Shown here: in pieces, positions 34,572-43,214 of the stretch
Position numbering within the stretch: the stretch's first letter is position 1
Layout: each line of letters starts with the position of its first letter
Assembly: GCA_938016265.1 (NCBI GenBank)
Contig: CALLWB010000022.1
Location: 1-64,000 of the forward strand
Direction: 5' to 3'
Length of the DNA: 64,000 nucleotides
Source: an uncultured Saprospiraceae bacterium
GTDB lineage: Bacteria; Bacteroidota; Bacteroidia; Chitinophagales; Saprospiraceae
Program-made: the position numbers and the translations under genes
The notes under the pieces: model-generated
Told to the model about the DNA's origin: nothing
Seen by the model: the letters and a program-made list of their open reading frames with translations, nothing else
The model's database searches: none

Positions 34572-35972
34572 TTACTTTATCTCAACCGGTGGTCGTTTGT
34601 TTATCCATTTCGAAGAGAAGAAAGGATGTATTTTTGCTTTGCTGAGGTCTGTGTTTGGATCTACGATTGGAAAGTAGCCAGGTCTTCCCATAAATTTTAC
34701 TTTGAAATCTGCTTTTACTTTTGGATTGGTGAGCCCTTTGCTAATTCCTTCTTTTTTTAGTCGTTGCGCAAGTTGCGGTATTAAATCCGGATAATAGATC
34801 AAATTGGTGTATTGCTTGGGACTGAGCATTTTGGCGACGGTTACTGGGTATTCTTGTCCATTGTGGCCTTCTAGTTTGAACTGAATGTCCTTTATTTCTT
34901 TTAACATGATTTTCATCCTCCAGGCAAATCGTTGGCCTTCGCCTGTCCAGTCAACGTGACCTGGATAGAGTAGATGGCGAAACGGGAATAATAGATGAAA
35001 TATCAGATATCCTCCAACTAGATATGGGATTATTTTTTTTGTTTTGGGAATACTGGTTTTTGCTGATGGTTGATCGGAATTGCTGATAGAGAAGAACTGG
35101 GATACAAAAGGCGGGGTTCTTTTAATAACCGTAGCTGGCTCTAGAAACAAAACAATACTGGCAATCATCAACAACGGGAAAATACCAATCTCTCCAATAT
35201 TATAGAACATCCAAAAATTAATCAGATTAAAGAGTATCAGTGCGATTGCAGATGGGATCCTTGTTTTTTTCCACCAAAGACCAATTCCAACAAACAAATC
35301 CAACAATAGCCCGCCATAACAAAAGAATAATAAGATGGGAATACTTCCACTGAACGTCGCTCCGGAGGCCAGCGCTTTCTGCTCTAGAATATACTTAATC
35401 GGCTGATAGTCAAATAGCCAGTAGGGATTAATCTTATTAATACCAGAAATAACCAGGACTATAACCAATTGCGCTTTTAATATAAATGGTTGCCATCGTG
35501 GGATGAATTGCAGGGCTGATCCGGCTTTACTTCCATTTTTTGCAGATTTAGCTTTCAAGGAAAAACAAGCATCAGCATTCATAAAAATCATCAAAAAACT
35601 AAGCAGCGAAATCAGATAATAGTGGTTATTGAAATACCCCTTATCCAACAACCATAAATAAGTAAAGGAAACAAAAAACACGACCATCGCCTTCCTGTAT
35701 TGCCAGCCAATCATCACCAAAATTGAAGCAATCAATAACACCCCCATCAATCCATGCATCCCAAGAGCAGGCAGTGGTTCCAAAAAAGAAAACCAATAAA
35801 ACTTAAAGTGAATGATTGGCTCAATCACCTCCTTCTCCACAAAACCAGAAGCAATAAACCAAACCGTTTGAATTGCCATCACAAGCCCAAATAACATACG
35901 AAACAGACCAAGATTGGCCGGATGTATTGGTGTAATCAAATATTCATTATATTTTTTAAACAAGCGCTGCAT
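34572..35972 (-). CDS. HTTM / vitamin K-dependent gamma-carboxylase-like membrane protein
   Basis: 466 residues with about eight to ten membrane helices. The N-terminus HPANLGLFRMLFGLVMAIQT is typical of HTTM-domain proteins, the membrane part shared with vitamin K-dependent gamma-glutamyl carboxylase. The C-terminal soluble part has YPGHVDWTGEGQRFAWRMKI, which resembles the W-x-x-x-G...W-x-M segment of carboxylases. Bacterial homologues have no settled function. It sits divergent from prfB. A short GTTTTGC-gcca-GCAAAAC hairpin lies 9 bases past the stop. Confidence 0.75.
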   Translation of the reverse strand: MQRLFKKYNEYLITPIHPANLGLFRMLFGLVMAIQTVWFIASGFVEKEVIEPIIHFKFYWFSFLEPLPALGMHGLMGVLLIASILVMIGWQYRKAMVVFFVSFTYLWLLDKGYFNNHYYLISLLSFLMIFMNADACFSLKAKSAKNGSKAGSALQFIPRWQPFILKAQLVIVLVISGINKINPYWLFDYQPIKYILEQKALASGATFSGSIPILLFFCYGGLLLDLFVGIGLWWKKTRIPSAIALILFNLINFWMFYNIGEIGIFPLLMIASIVLFLEPATVIKRTPPFVSQFFSISNSDQPSAKTSIPKTKKIIPYLVGGYLIFHLLFPFRHLLYPGHVDWTGEGQRFAWRMKIMLKEIKDIQFKLEGHNGQEYPVTVAKMLSPKQYTNLIYYPDLIPQLAQRLKKEGISKGLTNPKVKADFKVKFMGRPGYFPIVDPNTDLSKAKIHPFFSSKWINKRPPVEIK

Positions 35973-36105
35973 GGTAACACATAGATAGTAGATTTAACCA
36001 ATACCTCCAAATCTTTCAAGGGATGTTTTTTGCATTATTAAAAGGACGATTTATTCCTAAATAAAATCAGTATGATACTAAGAAAAAAACAGTACTTTTA
36101 CACCT

Positions 36106-37198
36106 ATGACACCAGATCAAATTAGACAACTAAAGGACCGTGTAGGTATGCTAAAGAGGTATCTTTGACATCGAGAACCGGGAAATTCAAGTCAAAGAAC
36201 TTGAACAAAAATCAATGGCACCTGACTTTTGGGATGATCCAAAGCAAGCAGAAGTTCTCCTAAAAAAACTGACTACCCACAAAAATTGGGTAGTAGACTA
36301 TAATAAAGTGGATACCTGCTTGGAAGACTTAGTCGTATTGGACGAGTTCAACCAAATGCAAGAAGCTACTGACGAAGAGGTCAGCAATCAACATAAACTG
36401 CTCTTGGAAAACATTGAAAACCTCGAACTGAAATCCACACTCAATAAACCAGAAGATGAATTGAGCTGCATCCTACAAATAAACAGTGGGGCAGGTGGCA
36501 CAGAAGCAAACGACTGGACTGAAATGTTGATGAGGATGTACCTGATGTATAGCGAGTCGCAAGGCTACAAGGTAAAAGAACTATCAAGAGTGGATGGGGA
36601 CGTTGCCGGATTGAAATCTGTCAGCATTGAAATAAACGGTGGAAAAGCATTTGGCTATCTCAAAGGCGAAAACGGTGTACACCGGTTGGTCAGAATTAGC
36701 CCATTCAATTCTCAGGGAAAACGCCAAACCACCTTCTCCAGTGTATACGTATATCCTTTGGTAGATGACTCCATTGAGATCGACGTCAACCCTTCGGATT
36801 TAGATTGGGATACTTTCCGCGCGAGTGGAGCAGGAGGACAGCATGTCAACAAAACAGAATCTGCAGTACGTCTGCGTCATGCGCCTTCAGGATTGGTGGT
36901 AGAATGCCAGGAAGAACGTTCCCAACATTTGAACCGCGAAAAGGCCATCAAAATGCTAAAATCCAGACTCTATGAACTGGAAATAAATAAAAGGAATGCC
37001 AAAAAAGACGATATAGAAGCTTCTAAAGAAAAAATAGAATGGGGTTCGCAAATTCGGAATTACGTCCTCCATCCTTACAAAATGGTCAAGGATGTACGAT
37101 CCGGTTTTGAATCCAGCAACCCAAAGGCAGTCCTAGACGGCAAACTAGATGATTTTATTAAAGCCTATTTATTAAGTCAAAAAAAAATTAGTCAATAG
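36106..37198 (+). CDS. prfB: peptide chain release factor 2, programmed +1 frameshift
   Basis: RF2 reads UGA and UAA stop codons. The message starts at ATG 36106 and reaches a TGA at 36166-36168 after 20 codons. The site AGAGG-TATCTTTGAC matches the classic RF2 autoregulatory +1 shift, with the SD-like AGAGG upstream. Slipping one base at CTT-T places GAC (36167) in the frame that runs to 37198, giving about 363 residues. The frame from 36215 alone would lack the N-terminus. Key motifs are the stop-codon tripeptide SPF (full-length residues 198-200) and GGQ (243-245, GAGGQHVNK), the target of PrmC. glpD follows 18 bases later. Confidence 0.95.
36149..36170 (+). promoter_or_regulatory. RF2 programmed frameshift site
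   Basis: SD-like AGAGG followed by TATCTTTGAC. The in-frame TGA (36166-36168) makes the shift sensitive to RF2 level: low RF2 favours the +1 slip and therefore RF2 synthesis. Confidence 0.93.
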
Positions 37199-37216
37199 CA
37201 ATTAGAATAAACACGA

Positions 37217-38887
37217 ATGACAAAAAATACATTTTCAGCGAATCACCGAGAAGAATTGATGGCTGAATTAGATAATGACCACTACGATTTGCTAATAATT
37301 GGTGGTGGAATAACTGGTGCAGGTATCGCACTTGACGCAGTTTCTCGAGGACTAAAAGTTGCACTTGTAGAAAAAAAAGATTTTGCCTGGGGAACAAGCA
37401 GTCGATCTACAAAATTGATACACGGAGGGCTTCGATACTTGAAACAATTTGAAATCAATCTGGTAAGAGAAGTAGGCAGAGAACGCGCCATCGTCCATCG
37501 AAATGCGCGCCATGTTGTCATTCCTGAAAAGATGTTATTACCTATAATAGAAGGTGGTTCCCTAGGAAAAGCACTCAGTTCTATTGGTCTTTGGGTATAT
37601 GATTTTCTAGCAGACGTCGAGAAAGAAGAACGCAGAAAAATGCTTACCAAAAAAGAAGTAATCAAAGCAGAACCACTAGTAAGAACGGATATACTCAAAG
37701 GAGGAGGTTTGTATTTTGAATATCGAACGGATGATGCCCGCTTAACTATTGAAGTCATGAAATCGGCCGTTAGCCGTGGAGCAAAGTGTGTCAATTATGC
37801 GGAAGTAATCGAATACTTGTATGAAGGTAAAAAGGTAAATGGCGTAAAAGTCAAGGACCATAATTCTGACAAGGAAATTACTATTCATGCAAAGAAAATA
37901 GTCAATGCCACAGGCCCTTGGGTTGATAATCTGAGGAAACTTGATACTGGCAAGGTAAAAGGAAAACGACTGCATTTGACCAAGGGCGTCCATATTGTAG
38001 TCCCTTACGAAAAACTTCCTATCAAACAGGCCGTTTATTTTGATGTCGATGAAGATGACCGGATGCAGTTTGCTGTGCCTCGTGGAGAAATAACCTATAT
38101 CGGTACTACGGACACCAACTATACAGACAACACGAACAATCCGACATCGATGAAGGACGATGTTGATTATATTTTGCGATCCACCAACGCCATGTTTCCA
38201 AACGCTAAATTGACGTCAAAGGATGTCGTTTCTTCCTGGGCTGGCCTTCGCCCCTTGATTCATGAGGACGGAAAAGACCCTTCGGAATTGTCCAGGAAAG
38301 ATGAGATCTTTTATTCCAAATCTGGCTTAATCTCTATCGCTGGTGGCAAACTGACCGGCTACAGAAAGATGGCAGAACGAATTGTCGATGTGGTCGTTGA
38401 ACAACTGGGAGAGGAATTTGGCAAGCCATACAACGATCTACCTTATTGTCAAACAGAACAACTGCAGGTTTCTGGTGGTAAGTTTAAATCCGATAAATCT
38501 GTTGCTAAATACATTTCTAAGAAAGTCTCTGAAGCCAAAGAATTTGGACTTGGTAAAAAAGAAACCCTTTCCTTGATCAGAAAGTATGGCCGAAACACTG
38601 ATGTTATCTTTGAAAAAGCCAATAGCCTTCTCACTCAAATACCAGACGCCGACGAACGATTGTTGATGGCAGAGGTTTGGTATGGAATCAATCATGAGCT
38701 TTGCTGCAATCTAAATGACTTCCTTATCCGGAGAACAGGACGACTGTATTTCGAGAGACAAACGCTGGACAAAGTGTATCCGCAAGTGGCGGATGAAATG
38801 GCAAAATTGTTGGATTGGTCAGCCAAAAAGAAAAAAGTGGAACTCGCCACTTTCAAGAAGGAATATGAATCCGTTCTTGATTTTTAG
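37217..38887 (+). CDS. glpD: FAD-dependent glycerol-3-phosphate dehydrogenase
   Basis: 556 residues. GlpD oxidises sn-glycerol-3-phosphate to dihydroxyacetone phosphate and passes electrons to quinones at the inner membrane. The FAD-binding motif is LLIIGGGITGAGIALDA, followed by FAWGTSSRSTKLIHGGLRYL with the conserved HGG-R. The middle shows KRLHLTKGVHIVVPYE and TYIGTTDTNYTD. The C-terminal cap with ELCCNLNDFLIRRTG is intact. No glpF or glpK is in the window. It shares the strand of prfB 18 bases upstream, so read-through is possible. A strong bidirectional hairpin ends the gene. Confidence 0.94.
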   Translation: MTKNTFSANHREELMAELDNDHYDLLIIGGGITGAGIALDAVSRGLKVALVEKKDFAWGTSSRSTKLIHGGLRYLKQFEINLVREVGRERAIVHRNARHVVIPEKMLLPIIEGGSLGKALSSIGLWVYDFLADVEKEERRKMLTKKEVIKAEPLVRTDILKGGGLYFEYRTDDARLTIEVMKSAVSRGAKCVNYAEVIEYLYEGKKVNGVKVKDHNSDKEITIHAKKIVNATGPWVDNLRKLDTGKVKGKRLHLTKGVHIVVPYEKLPIKQAVYFDVDEDDRMQFAVPRGEITYIGTTDTNYTDNTNNPTSMKDDVDYILRSTNAMFPNAKLTSKDVVSSWAGLRPLIHEDGKDPSELSRKDEIFYSKSGLISIAGGKLTGYRKMAERIVDVVVEQLGEEFGKPYNDLPYCQTEQLQVSGGKFKSDKSVAKYISKKVSEAKEFGLGKKETLSLIRKYGRNTDVIFEKANSLLTQIPDADERLLMAEVWYGINHELCCNLNDFLIRRTGRLYFERQTLDKVYPQVADEMAKLLDWSAKKKKVELATFKKEYESVLDF

Positions 38888-38895
38888 ATAAACAA

Positions 38896-38923
38896 TTTTC
38901 AAGTGCTACATAGCACTTGAAAT
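38896..38923. terminator. bidirectional terminator between glpD and penicillin acylase
   Basis: Perfect 12-bp stem TTTCAAGTGCTA / TAGCACTTGAAA (38897-38908 with 38911-38922). It lies 9 bases after the glpD stop and about 40 bases from the end of the convergent acylase gene. Confidence 0.8.
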
Positions 38924-38959
38924 CTATACTTGGTAAAATCTAGATAGTTAATAGGTGTT

Positions 38960-41332
38960 TTATCCAAGCACCAGCTTCCCAATACCATGTGCTTCCACGT
39001 CTTTCCGTTCCCAAAGCATTGGCTTATACTCATTATTCAAAAACAGATGGACCTGGTCACCATAGTGTTTACTCAACGGATTGCCTGACTGTCCTGGAGG
39101 GAGGATGGATTTAGATTTGGAAAAATCCCCTAAATTGATGATTTGCCGATAAGAAGGTCCAACAATAACTCCACCTCCATCAAATGGCTTTTCAGGGAGG
39201 AATGACATCTGACAAGGAGTATCCGGATCGCCACCAATAGGGAAGGGGCCAATATTCAAAATTTTATCAAATGGCGCTTTTTGTGCAAAAGCATGAGAAA
39301 AAGTCAGCGTATGCAAACTTCCCCATTTCCATTTATCAGGATTCGTTCCTAGTTCTTTTGCTAACCAACTTACTGCATTCTCGATAGAATCGAGCAGGAT
39401 TTTTTCTGTTCCTCCTGCTTCAAGATTCCACCAACTTTTTTCATTTTTCAAGATTCGTTGGAGCGCGGTAATATCGTGTCCAAAATACTCTGAAAATGGA
39501 AATGCATTCTCAAGTGTTGTCTCTCCTTTGAACCGATTGGCCAAGTGTTCATTCAGTTGTTTTCTGATCACCAGATCCACCATTTCTTTTTTTACGACCT
39601 GATAAATTGTCCCTGGAATACTGTCCGCTTTTAGAGAGCCATTCCAAGTAGAAATTAGATCTATTGCTTTTTGTACCAAGGGATTTTTATGTTGAAGTCC
39701 CTTATACATTTCTCCCATTTCTTTACCTGGAATACAGTCAAAATTTGCCTGCATGTCTACAAAATCAGTCCAGTCAAATTTCTCTTTTGCATTAAACAAC
39801 TCATCTAGTTTTGCTGCTCGAAATCCGTTCATCCAATAATTTCCAAGGTAGTGGGGGTAGTCATCATTAATGACCTTGTTGTTGCAAGTAAACACCAATC
39901 CGCGCTTCGGATTTAGAGCATGCGGCATTTCTTCGAAGGGCAAATTTCCATTCCATTCATGTTCTCCTGAACTGCCATCTCTAGGGAAAGCGCCTTCATC
40001 TTCCTTGTTGCGTTTGGGCACTTGTCCCGTCATCCAGTAGCCTATGTTTCCACTTGTATCCGCATAGACCACATTAAGGGCTGGTGCGATAATTTTGCGC
40101 ATAGAATGTACAAAGCCGTCCCAGTCTTTTGCCAGATTCAATTCATAAAACCCTTCCACCATTTTCCCCTCTTCCAGAGCTTTAGATTTAAGCGCTATTT
40201 TTTTAGTTGGATAACCCACAACATCAGAAATCACAGGCCCATGATGCGTCAAAACTACGCGCTCGATATGGGGTTCTGCAACATTTAAAACATTGATTTT
40301 TTCCTCTATGATCTGCGCCTTTCTTATTTTGTTTTTATACTTGTATTCGGTCAAAGTATCATCTACAAATTCTTCAACATAGGTATCTTGAATGTCTGCA
40401 AAAGCAAGTGTCATTCCCCAGGCAATATGTTCATTGTGGCCAATCATCACGCATGGAAGCCCAGGAATAGAAACTCCAGTAACCCGAACATCGGGACATT
40501 CCATATGGTTTTCGAACCAAATACTAGGTAAGGAAAGGGGCAAATGCGGATCATTGCACAAGTATGCTGAGCCAGAAACCGTGCGATGTGGTGCAACTGT
40601 CCAGTTATTACTTCCTCCGGAAGGTCTGAGGAATGGACCACTAAATGCAGCTAATTTTCCATCATCCTGCATAGTATACGTCTCGTTCCCCAGCGGCAAA
40701 ACACTAGGATTGTCGCTTCTATAATGGATGTCAAGTTCCGCTGCTTTTTCAGCGCCAATGGCATCTACCATTCGCTGACGATCGATCTCGATGAGCCAGC
40801 CATACGACATTTGCAAGGCCAGCATTCTAGAAATAGCAAGAACATCGACAATCTTCCAGTCCGCCACTTTTCCTTTCAACAACTTCATTTCGAAGGGTGG
40901 GGTATTGCTAAATTGAGTGATGTATTCATTAATCCCTTCAACATAAGCCTGAAGGTGTGGATAGAGTTTGTCTTTTCTAATTTTCCGCTCGTCATCTGCT
41001 GCAATTCTGGCAATTCCTATAGTGCGAATGGCTCTGTCTACTTGAAAAAGTTCTTCTCCCATCAATTCACTAGCGGTTCCTGTGGATACTCTCCGGTAAA
41101 GTTCCATCTGCCAGAGTCGCTCCTGGGCATGCACAAATCCTTGAGCTCGCAAGGCATCCGGCAAATTGTCTGCATAAATATGGGGGACACCCCATTCGTC
41201 ACGGATGACTTCTACTTGCCCGCTCAAGCCTTTGAAGGGCAAATTCCCATCAACTTTAGCAAGGTTTTTTTTACTAATACTCTTTACTAAATATCGGAAT
41301 GCCGGAGTCAGCATTTTTAAAAGGATCGACAT
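38960..41332 (-). CDS. penicillin acylase family (Ntn-hydrolase) protein
   Basis: 790 residues. Members are made as a precursor, cut autocatalytically, and hydrolyse amide bonds of acylated small molecules (beta-lactams, acyl-homoserine lactones). The alpha-chain motif is RDEWGVPHIYADN (44-56). The predicted cleavage point is GG|S with Ser241 as the beta-chain nucleophile (GGSNNWTVAP). Also present are LCNDPHLPLSLPSIWFE and the later HNEHIAWGMT. The N-terminus (MSILLKMLTPAFRYLVKSIS) is not a clear signal peptide, although characterised members are usually periplasmic. Second gene of a pair with the membrane protein at 41360 (27-base gap). The natural substrate is unknown. Confidence 0.9.
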   Translation of the reverse strand: MSILLKMLTPAFRYLVKSISKKNLAKVDGNLPFKGLSGQVEVIRDEWGVPHIYADNLPDALRAQGFVHAQERLWQMELYRRVSTGTASELMGEELFQVDRAIRTIGIARIAADDERKIRKDKLYPHLQAYVEGINEYITQFSNTPPFEMKLLKGKVADWKIVDVLAISRMLALQMSYGWLIEIDRQRMVDAIGAEKAAELDIHYRSDNPSVLPLGNETYTMQDDGKLAAFSGPFLRPSGGSNNWTVAPHRTVSGSAYLCNDPHLPLSLPSIWFENHMECPDVRVTGVSIPGLPCVMIGHNEHIAWGMTLAFADIQDTYVEEFVDDTLTEYKYKNKIRKAQIIEEKINVLNVAEPHIERVVLTHHGPVISDVVGYPTKKIALKSKALEEGKMVEGFYELNLAKDWDGFVHSMRKIIAPALNVVYADTSGNIGYWMTGQVPKRNKEDEGAFPRDGSSGEHEWNGNLPFEEMPHALNPKRGLVFTCNNKVINDDYPHYLGNYWMNGFRAAKLDELFNAKEKFDWTDFVDMQANFDCIPGKEMGEMYKGLQHKNPLVQKAIDLISTWNGSLKADSIPGTIYQVVKKEMVDLVIRKQLNEHLANRFKGETTLENAFPFSEYFGHDITALQRILKNEKSWWNLEAGGTEKILLDSIENAVSWLAKELGTNPDKWKWGSLHTLTFSHAFAQKAPFDKILNIGPFPIGGDPDTPCQMSFLPEKPFDGGGVIVGPSYRQIINLGDFSKSKSILPPGQSGNPLSKHYGDQVHLFLNNEYKPMLWERKDVEAHGIGKLVLG

Positions 41333-41359
41333 ATTTTTTACTATTAATTTTGATCTAAA

Positions 41360-42427
41360 CTAAGAAGTTTTGATGTTGACAGATTTCCCTGAAATTTTGT
41401 TCCAAAACTCACTACCAATAAACATAAACGTACGATGGTTTAACGGAAATTCCAGAAAAACATGTAATAAACTTAAAAAGAACAGCGCCATCAATCCGAT
41501 TCTATAGTTGTAAAAGTACAAGGCAATTGAGGCGATCCAAATACTAAAAGAAGCAACGATCCATGCACGTGGTACTTCATGCCACTTTATAATGGAAGTT
41601 TTAGAAAACCAATTCAAATAATGATAAGTATAGGAAAAAGCTATAAATGCCTGTATTCTAAGTAATAAATCATTATTATACGAAAATGGGACTATGGTTT
41701 TTTGGTCCACAAACAGCTCTCCGATCGCAATGGTCAACCGGTCAAATTTGGTACTTGCGAACGTGTCTTTTACATACTGCCCAACCTGATAACTACCCGC
41801 ATCCATCCCCACCAGAAAAAACGCGATGATGCAAATGATAAATATCAAAAAGGAAAGGTAGGCCGAGAAGTTTTTACTCTTTAAGGCACCATAAAGAATA
41901 AATGCACCGGTAAACAGACTTACATGAAGGATCGTTGGTATAAATACGCCGAAAATCAATAAAATATTTTGATCTCCAATATTTGTCATTTGGTAGGCAA
42001 ACAATGCGCCTACGACAATAAGTGCTAATTTATAGATGGTCTTATTAAAAATGGTAAAGGCCAAAGCAGCTATAAAAGCGACAAAAATAAAGTTTGCCTG
42101 CCATTGAATAAGCAAATTTATGATGTCTTTAATAAAAGGTGTTGTGCGCAGCCATTGGTATACACCTGTTGTTGACTTCCAATTGCCCGTCTCAATAGTC
42201 AATGCGCCAACCGTTACCAACAAGCACAACACCACCAACCACACATAATCGGATTTTTTCTTAGTGAAGTATTGTTGTTTTTTCAACCACCCAATCTCTG
42301 TCAAATAGTGCAAGGGGCCTAATATCGCATAGGAAAACAGAAAAAGTTTGAAAGGCATTAAAATAGCTAGAAAAAAGGAGACCACCATTAAACCTATGTT
42401 AAGATAATCGACTTGTTTGGATTTCAT
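41360..42427 (-). CDS. unknown polytopic membrane protein with conserved-looking His residues
   Basis: 355 residues with about nine or ten hydrophobic helices and little else. I do not recognise a named family. Four intramembrane segments carry His or acidic residues: GPLHYLTEIGWL, PTILHVSLFTG, YTYHYLNWF and LLHVFLEFPLNH. This is reminiscent of Blh/Brp-type carotenoid dioxygenases or other His-ligated metal membrane enzymes, but none of their full motifs was matched. It is the first gene of a probable two-gene operon with the penicillin-acylase-family enzyme. Enzyme or sensor are both possible. Confidence 0.6.
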   Translation of the reverse strand: MKSKQVDYLNIGLMVVSFFLAILMPFKLFLFSYAILGPLHYLTEIGWLKKQQYFTKKKSDYVWLVVLCLLVTVGALTIETGNWKSTTGVYQWLRTTPFIKDIINLLIQWQANFIFVAFIAALAFTIFNKTIYKLALIVVGALFAYQMTNIGDQNILLIFGVFIPTILHVSLFTGAFILYGALKSKNFSAYLSFLIFIICIIAFFLVGMDAGSYQVGQYVKDTFASTKFDRLTIAIGELFVDQKTIVPFSYNNDLLLRIQAFIAFSYTYHYLNWFSKTSIIKWHEVPRAWIVASFSIWIASIALYFYNYRIGLMALFFLSLLHVFLEFPLNHRTFMFIGSEFWNKISGKSVNIKTS

Positions 42428-42605
42428 ATTTTGAAAATATTATATGTGGTGTATCCTGAAATGTAATATTACATAATTAAAATAATGTTAAAACCATTCT
42501 GTGTAAATTATGTAATTGTAAACTAAATTTATAAATTCACTTAGAATTAATCACTAACCTCGATTATTTCCAAACTAACATATTTTTCAAATTAAACCCG
42601 TGAAA

Positions 42606-43163
42606 ATGAATCTATCTGCGAGAATTGTATTCTTCTGCGCTTTTTTATTTTTCTATTGTTCCACTGACCTCTTGGCACAAGCAAAATCTTCTACCCTTGT
42701 TCTAAATTCGACCCTGTCCAGTGAAGAAAAATTAAAAATAGAACAAAATTCTGAAAATGCTGCACAACAACTTCTTTTAGCCCTTCAAAATAACGACGTT
42801 GCAGCCTATTCCAAATTTATTCCCTCCAAACAAACTTATGAAGCAATGATTCGGCAATTCGGATTCAAAACAGATGCTGGATTAGCAACAGCACTTAGAG
42901 ATCTGGACCTTCATTACGATCAGGAAAAAACAAGAATATTATACAATTTCAATTATATCCACGAACAACTCGCCTCAATAGACAATTGGTCGTTTGATCA
43001 ATATGAATTTCTTCTAAAGGAAAATGTTTTCCTCAAAGGTGGACGAAGTGCCATGCAAATCATTGAAGATAAATCTGCAGAAAAACACCGCATTACTTTC
43101 TACAAATTTTATGAGTACAAAGGCCAATGGTACGTTACCAATAAGCTTAGATGGCAATCCTAA
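42606..43163 (+). CDS. small exported protein of unknown function
   Basis: About 185 residues from the ATG at 42606; a GTG at 42600 is the alternative. The signal peptide is about 1-25 (ends LLAQ). The mature part is alpha/beta (EQNSENAAQQLLLALQNNDV, then a C-terminal KFYEYKGQWYVTNKLRWQS), resembling the NTF2-like or DUF-type small domains that handle secreted proteins. It precedes the giant adhesin-like gene by 51 bases on the same strand, so co-expression is likely. No family was recognised. Confidence 0.6.
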   Translation: MNLSARIVFFCAFLFFYCSTDLLAQAKSSTLVLNSTLSSEEKLKIEQNSENAAQQLLLALQNNDVAAYSKFIPSKQTYEAMIRQFGFKTDAGLATALRDLDLHYDQEKTRILYNFNYIHEQLASIDNWSFDQYEFLLKENVFLKGGRSAMQIIEDKSAEKHRITFYKFYEYKGQWYVTNKLRWQS

Positions 43164-43214
43164 CCAGTTTTTCCAGCGCCCTACTTCAACACCTAACTCA
43201 CTAATTTCACACCA

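Noticed and set aside
36215-37198. prfB starting at the ATG at 36215
   Set aside because: The frame before it continues back to the +1 shift site at 36166 and the true ATG at 36106; the late start would remove a conserved N-terminal part.
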